Under the pieces are notes generated by a model. The model saw only the letters and a program-made list of their open reading frames with translations. It ran no database searches and had not been told where the DNA came from. From Pseudomonadota bacterium (GTDB taxonomy: Bacteria > Pseudomonadota > Alphaproteobacteria > Kiloniellales > J153), in NCBI GenBank assembly GCA_022572105.1, contig JACZWN010000140.1:1-9329 (forward strand): a DNA stretch of 9,329 nucleotides, written 5' to 3'. Below are positions 5,841 to 9,329 of the stretch, piece by piece. Both the position numbers and the translations under genes were made by a program. Numbering within the stretch: the stretch's first letter is position 1; each line of letters begins with the position of its first letter.

Positions 5841-6737
5841 ATGCCGAGCGAGCGGGACGGGACGCTGGCCACGCTGCAGTGGCTGATCGATGCCGGCGCC
5901 GACGAAGCGATCGGCGAGACGCCGGTCGACCGGCTGGCCGCGCCCGCCGCTCGCCGCGCCGAACCACCGCCGGCCGAAAAAGCCTCGCCCGGTTCGGCGC
6001 GTGCCCCGGCCCCGCACCCAGTGGTCAAACCGGCGCCTGGCGCGTCCCTGGCCTCGACCGAGGCGGCGCTCAGCTCCGCGCGCGACCTGGCCCGCGCGGC
6101 CGGCAACCTGGAGGAACTCAAGGCGGCGCTTGACGCTTTCGAGGGCTGCGCCCTCAAGCAGCACGCCATGAACCTGGTTTTCGCCGACGGCAATCCGAAG
6201 GCCCGGGTCATGGTCATCGGCGAGGGACCCGGCGCCGAGGAGGACCGCCGGGGCCTGCCCTTCGTCGGCGTCTCGGGGCGCCTGCTCGACCGCATGCTCG
6301 CCGGCATCGGCCTCGACCGGACCTCGGCCTACATCACCAACGTGCTGTTCTGGCGCCCGCCGGGCAACCGGACCCCGACCGGCACCGAGATCGCCGCCTG
6401 CCTGCCCTTCGTCGAGCGTCACATCGAGCTGGTCGACCCCCAGGTCCTGCTGCTGGCCGGCGGCATCTCGGCCAAGACCCTGCTCGGGCGCAGCGAGGGG
6501 ATCCTGAAGCTGCGCGGTCACTGGGCCCACTACCAGCACGCCGGCATGGCCCGGCCGATCCCGGCGCTGGCCAGCCTGCACCCGGCCTACCTGCTGCGCC
6601 AGCCGGCGCAAAAGCGCCTAGCCTGGCGCGATTTCCTGGCGCTCAAGGAGGCCCTCGATTCGGGCCGGGACCCGTTGCTCTGCGCGCCCGCCAATCGTTA
6701 TGCGACTTTCCAATCGTTAACGCGATCTTCACCCTGA
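5841..6737 (+). CDS. Uracil-DNA glycosylase, family-4-like
   Basis: Removes uracil from DNA to start base-excision repair. 298 residues. An N-terminal helix (TLQWLIDAGADEAIG) and a Pro/Ala-rich linker (about 32-75) precede the catalytic domain. Active-site motif A is GEGPGAEEDRRGLPFVG (127-143); the leucine-loop motif is HPAYLLR (247-253); NRTPT with the surrounding WRPPG (171-180) is also typical. Family-4 enzymes usually bind a 4Fe-4S cluster through four Cys. Here only Cys103 and Cys187 are at the expected places, while Phe100 and Trp171 replace the other two. Alphaproteobacterial homologues I recall share this loss, so it is a lineage variant, not damage. Start ATG at 5841 keeps the N-terminal helix; the ribosome site is weak. 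The C-terminal 20 residues (from about 279) are outside the conserved domain. The transglycosylase gene follows after 87 bases. Not UdgX: its KRRIH insert is absent. Confidence 0.92.
   Translation: MPSERDGTLATLQWLIDAGADEAIGETPVDRLAAPAARRAEPPPAEKASPGSARAPAPHPVVKPAPGASLASTEAALSSARDLARAAGNLEELKAALDAFEGCALKQHAMNLVFADGNPKARVMVIGEGPGAEEDRRGLPFVGVSGRLLDRMLAGIGLDRTSAYITNVLFWRPPGNRTPTGTEIAACLPFVERHIELVDPQVLLLAGGISAKTLLGRSEGILKLRGHWAHYQHAGMARPIPALASLHPAYLLRQPAQKRLAWRDFLALKEALDSGRDPLLCAPANRYATFQSLTRSSP
6691..6719. repeat. Direct repeat CCAATCGTTA, two copies 19 bases apart
   Basis: Exact copies at 6691-6700 and 6710-6719, inside the last codons of the glycosylase gene. The patch is conspicuously AT-rich for this DNA and lies 106-134 bases before the transglycosylase start, where an upstream promoter element could be. 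No known consensus was matched. Confidence 0.4.
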
Positions 6738-6753
6738 GGACCGATTCTGCGTG

Positions 6754-6785
6754 GCGCCTCGGGGGTCCGAGTTGCCCCGGGGCGC
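6754..6785 (+). terminator. GC-rich hairpin between UDG and transglycosylase
   Basis: GCGCCTCGGGG (6754-6764) pairs with CCCCGGGGCGC (6775-6785) through 11 pairs including one G-T wobble, around a 10-base loop. It sits 17 bases after the UDG stop and 39 before the transglycosylase start. There is no T-tract after it, so it may be an attenuating or 3'-protecting hairpin, not an intrinsic terminator. Confidence 0.35.
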
Positions 6786-6813
6786 GGCATCCGGTTAACA
6801 TGGTGCCTCAAAC

Positions 6814-6827
6814 AGGGGGCATTCTTG
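6814..6827 (+). promoter_or_regulatory. Ribosome-binding site and TTG start of the transglycosylase
   Basis: AGGGGG at 6814-6819 lies five bases before TTG at 6825-6827. This start gives a complete signal peptide with a basic n-region. The nearby ATG at 6800 is in another frame. It is the second TTG start in the window. Confidence 0.65.
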
Positions 6828-8696
6828 CAGTCGGTTCGTTTCAACGGCCACCCGGTGCGGGCGCGCGGCTGGATCGCGGCCCTTTTGGCTGCCTGCGTGC
6901 TTGTCGTACCCGGCGCGAGCACCGCCGGCCAGGCCTCGAAAAACGGCGCGCTGACCGCGATCCCGGCCGCGCCACGGCTCGGTTCGGACGACCTGCCACG
7001 CGTCCTTTCGGACCGGGATGCCGAGCTCTACCGCGAGATCTTCGCGCTTCAGGAAAAGGGCAAGTGGCGCGCGGCGGACCAGCGCATCGCGCGGCTGAGC
7101 GACCGGCGCCTGATCGGTCACCTGTTGGCGCAGCGCTACCTGCACCCGACCGCCTACCGCTCGAAATACAAGGAACTGCGCGACTGGATGGCGCACTACG
7201 CCGACCATCCCGAGGCCAAGCGCATCTACAAGCTGGCGCTCAAGCGGCGGCCCAAGAACTACAAGCGCCCGAAGCGGCCCGCGGTCCAGCGCTCGAGCCT
7301 CGCCGTCGCGCCGCGCGCCGGCAGCGTCCCCTACCGCTCGACCAAGCTTCTGTCCAAGAAGGACCGGCGCCGCGCCGCGCGGCTCAAGCGGCGGATCCGG
7401 CGCAACGTCTTGCGCACGCGCCTGACGGTCACCGAGAAGCTGCTGGCCGGCTCCGAGGCCAAGCGCCTGCTGGACCGGGTCGAGCGCGACGACGGCTATG
7501 CCAAGGTCGCGGCCGCCTGGTTCTACTACGGCAGGGACGAACGGGCCTTCAAGCTCGCCGACGCCGCCGCGCGGCGCTCGAGCCGGCATGTGCCGCTGGC
7601 ACATTGGACCGCGGGGCTCGCCGCCTGGCGCCTGGGCCGGCTCGAAGACGCGGCCGGCCACTTCGAGAGCCTGGCGCAGTCGCAAAACGCCTCCGGATGG
7701 AACACCAGCGCCGGCGCCTACTGGGCGGCGCGCGCGCATCTGCGCCTGAGGCGCCCGGCCGAGATGAGCCGCTGGCTGAGGCTCGCCGCCAAGTATCCGC
7801 GCACCTTCTACGGCCTGCTCGCCCAGCGCGCGCTCGGCATCGAGCTGCGCTTCGACTTCCACGCCCACGACCTGAACCCGGCGTTGGTCGCGCGGCTCGC
7901 GGCCGATCCGGCCAGCGCCCGGGCACTGGCGCTCTTGCAGGTCGGCGAGCGGCGCCGCGCCGAACGCGAGCTCAAGGGCGCCAACGGCTGGGCCGACGCC
8001 GAGATGGCCCAAGCGCTCTTGGCGCTCGCCGAGCGTGCCCGCATGCCCCGGCTCGCCTTCCGCATGGGCACCCGCCTGGCCGCGATCGAAAACCCGGAGG
8101 CGAGGGCGGGCGCGCTCGACGCGGCGCTGTATCCGGTTCCGCCGTGGCGGCCGAAGGGCGGCTTCACCGTGGACCGGGCGCTCATCTACGCGCTGGTGCG
8201 CCAGGAATCCGGATTCAACCCCCGGGCCAAGAGCCCGGACGGGGCACGCGGGCTCATGCAGCTGATGCCGAGCACGGCCAGCTTCATCGCCCGCGACCGG
8301 GGTTATCGCAGGCGCAAGCGCGAGCAGCTGTTCGACCCCGAAACCAATCTCGATCTCGGCCAACGCTATATCGCGCACCTGCTGGACAACGAGCTGGTGG
8401 GGGGCGATTTATTCCGCCTGACCACCGCCTACAACGGCGGGCCGGGCAATCTGAGCAAGTGGCAGCGCAATATGGACTACCAGGGCGATGCGCTGCTATT
8501 CATCGAAAGCCTGCCCTCGCGCGAGACGCGCCTGTTCATCGAGCGCGTGCTCGCCAACCTGTGGATCTACCGCCGGCGCCTCGGACAGCCGGCGCCGTCG
8601 TTGGACGGCATTGCATCGGGCGACTGGCCGACCTATGTAGCCCTCGACACCAAGACGCGAGAGCTGGCCAGGAATACCGACAATGTCCCGAATTGA
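6825..8696 (+). CDS. Soluble lytic murein transglycosylase (Slt-type, family 1)
   Basis: Cleaves the MurNAc-GlcNAc bond of peptidoglycan with formation of 1,6-anhydro-MurNAc, in the periplasm. 623 residues, near the size of Slt70 proteins. An export signal lies at residues 1-36 (basic VRARG, then WIAALLAACVLVVPG, cleavage probably within ASTAGQ). A long alpha-helical superhelix domain runs from about 60 to 440 and the lysozyme-like SLT domain from about 448 to 560. Motifs are in order: catalytic Glu461 in VRQESGFNP, GLMQLMPSTA (476-485) and AYNGGPGN (535-542). Lipobox absent, so soluble or loosely attached. Residues 140-193 hold 23 Lys/Arg with almost no acidic residues, perhaps for wall or DNA contact, though they could be just a charged linker. 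The gene overlaps moaB by 14 bases, suggesting one transcript. Start TTG is supported by AGGGGG five bases upstream. Confidence 0.95.
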   Translation: MQSVRFNGHPVRARGWIAALLAACVLVVPGASTAGQASKNGALTAIPAAPRLGSDDLPRVLSDRDAELYREIFALQEKGKWRAADQRIARLSDRRLIGHLLAQRYLHPTAYRSKYKELRDWMAHYADHPEAKRIYKLALKRRPKNYKRPKRPAVQRSSLAVAPRAGSVPYRSTKLLSKKDRRRAARLKRRIRRNVLRTRLTVTEKLLAGSEAKRLLDRVERDDGYAKVAAAWFYYGRDERAFKLADAAARRSSRHVPLAHWTAGLAAWRLGRLEDAAGHFESLAQSQNASGWNTSAGAYWAARAHLRLRRPAEMSRWLRLAAKYPRTFYGLLAQRALGIELRFDFHAHDLNPALVARLAADPASARALALLQVGERRRAERELKGANGWADAEMAQALLALAERARMPRLAFRMGTRLAAIENPEARAGALDAALYPVPPWRPKGGFTVDRALIYALVRQESGFNPRAKSPDGARGLMQLMPSTASFIARDRGYRRRKREQLFDPETNLDLGQRYIAHLLDNELVGGDLFRLTTAYNGGPGNLSKWQRNMDYQGDALLFIESLPSRETRLFIERVLANLWIYRRRLGQPAPSLDGIASGDWPTYVALDTKTRELARNTDNVPN

Positions 8697-9243
8697 CGAA
8701 AGCCGCCCGTTCCTTCCGGTCAACATCGCGGTTTTGACGGTCTCCGACACGCGCAAGCTGGAGGACGACAAGTCGGGCGCCAAGCTCGAGGAGCTGCTCA
8801 CCGCCGACGGCCATACGCTCGCCGGCCGCGAAATCGTCAAGGACGACGCGGCGGCGATCGTCGAACGCCTGAAGGCCTATATCGCCGATCCCGAGATCGA
8901 CGTGGTGCTGACCACGGGCGGCACCGGGGTAACCGGCCGGGACGTGACCCCCGAAGCCTTCAAGGCGGTTATGGAAAAGGAGATCGAGGGCTTCGGCGAG
9001 CTGTTCCGCTGGCTCAGCTACGACAAGATCGGCACCTCGACCATGCAGAGCCGGGCACTCGGCGGGGTCGCGAACGGCACCTATCTGTTCGCCCTGCCGG
9101 GTTCGCCGGGCGCCTGCCGCGACGCCTGGCAGGGCATCCTGCACTACCAGCTCGACGCGCGGCTGCGGCCCTGCAACCTGGTCGAGCTCATGCCGCGCCT
9201 CAAGGAACGACTCATACCAAAGGTCCTTAGTAATGACCCATAG
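8683..9243 (+). CDS. moaB: Molybdenum cofactor biosynthesis protein B
   Basis: MoaB/MogA-family protein acting on molybdopterin in molybdenum cofactor synthesis; MogA adenylylates molybdopterin, and MoaB is its paralogue and often its substitute. 186 residues, full length. The family signature TTGGTGVTGRDVTPE is at 77-91, then IEGFGELFR, SRALGG and the MPT-binding-type loop LPGSPGAC (138-145). The C-terminal RPCNLVELMPRLKER favours the MoaB branch over MogA. The ATG lies inside the end of the transglycosylase gene (14-base overlap, different frame), with AGGA about ten bases upstream, so translation is probably coupled. No other molybdopterin gene is visible, so the pairing with a cell-wall enzyme appears to be positional, not functional. 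Confidence 0.96.
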   Translation: MSRIDESRPFLPVNIAVLTVSDTRKLEDDKSGAKLEELLTADGHTLAGREIVKDDAAAIVERLKAYIADPEIDVVLTTGGTGVTGRDVTPEAFKAVMEKEIEGFGELFRWLSYDKIGTSTMQSRALGGVANGTYLFALPGSPGACRDAWQGILHYQLDARLRPCNLVELMPRLKERLIPKVLSNDP

Positions 9244-9287
9244 AGATCGCGCGGGCGATCCGCCGGGCAGGAGGGGAGCCGCGGGCG

Positions 9288-9329
9288 ATGCCGGGCATCG
9301 TCAAGGCTTTCCGACGCCCTCCGGCGGTT
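9288..9329 (+). CDS. Possible start of a next gene, cut by the window end
   Basis: After moaB, a strong ribosome-site-like AGGAGGGG (9269-9276) precedes an ATG at 9288 by 11 bases; the frame MPGIVKAFRRPPAV stays open to the end. An alternative frame from ATG 9233, overlapping the moaB stop, is also open but reads as low-complexity Arg/Gly/Asp sequence. Fourteen residues are too few to name a family. Confidence 0.3.
   Translation, partial: MPGIVKAFRRPPAV

Noticed and set aside
5841..6737. UdgX-type uracil-DNA-crosslinking enzyme
   Set aside because: The KRRIH-type insertion after the HPxxLLR region is absent; the sequence there reads QPAQKRLAWRD.
6710..6740. CtrA-type binding site
   Set aside because: A single TTAAC half-site is present near 6717 but there is no second TTAA at the seven-base spacing.
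6774..6783. GCCCCGGGGC perfect 10-base palindrome as a separate operator
   Set aside because: It is contained in the right arm of the longer hairpin at 6754-6785, and such words are common at this GC content.
6795..8737. Long open frames on both strands overlapping the transglycosylase
   Set aside because: The Slt motifs are all in one frame; the others are low-complexity Arg/Ala/Gly/Pro translations typical of out-of-frame GC-rich DNA.
9233..9329. Gene starting at ATG 9233 overlapping the moaB stop
   Set aside because: The frame is open but its product is low-complexity. The ATG at 9288 with the AGGAGGGG site is a better, though still weak, candidate.

Overview
The window is high-GC DNA from what looks like an alphaproteobacterium, probably Rhodospirillales-like. 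The evidence is protein style, strong third-position G/C, and the set ETF-QO / family-4-like uracil-DNA glycosylase / Slt-type transglycosylase / MoaB. Neighbourhood typicality is recalled, not searched. I see no CRISPR array, tRNA, rRNA, transposase, phage gene, or toxin-antitoxin or defence system. Most of the window is ordinary core housekeeping.

Left end (1 to about 1490): mosaic. One open frame with no stop from base 1 to 1773 joins three unrelated pieces. They are the C-terminal part of a CtBP/SerA-like 2-hydroxyacid dehydrogenase (1 to about 797), a secreted TPR protein that enters inside its own signal peptide (about 797-1490), and antisense sequence of ispE (about 1490-1773). From the right, ispE runs into the same breakpoint on the minus strand and loses its C-terminal half. 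Codon choice left of about 1490 is visibly different (GAA-rich, less GC). This is either an assembly chimera or a real rearrangement/transfer, and the sequence alone cannot decide.

Middle (about 1490-5662, minus strand): ETF-QO, then a 313-base gap carrying two long adjacent imperfect palindromes, then a TPR lipoprotein with a TTG start, then the truncated ispE four bases downstream. The lipoprotein and ispE look like one transcription unit.

Right (5663-9329, plus strand): a 178-base divergent intergenic region with a 25-base palindrome and a three-copy 9-mer repeat. It is followed by a family-4-like uracil-DNA glycosylase lacking two of the usual four Fe-S cysteines, a secreted soluble lytic transglycosylase with a TTG start, and moaB overlapping it by 14 bases. 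A possible next gene starts at the very end.

Functionally the genes cover respiration (ETF-QO passes electrons from flavoprotein dehydrogenases to ubiquinone), isoprenoid precursor synthesis (IspE), envelope work (TPR lipoprotein, transglycosylase), DNA repair (UDG) and molybdenum cofactor synthesis (MoaB). They do not form one pathway. I did not find a convincing undescribed system. The points most worth a second look are the mosaic left end, the twin palindromes and the cysteine-poor glycosylase.
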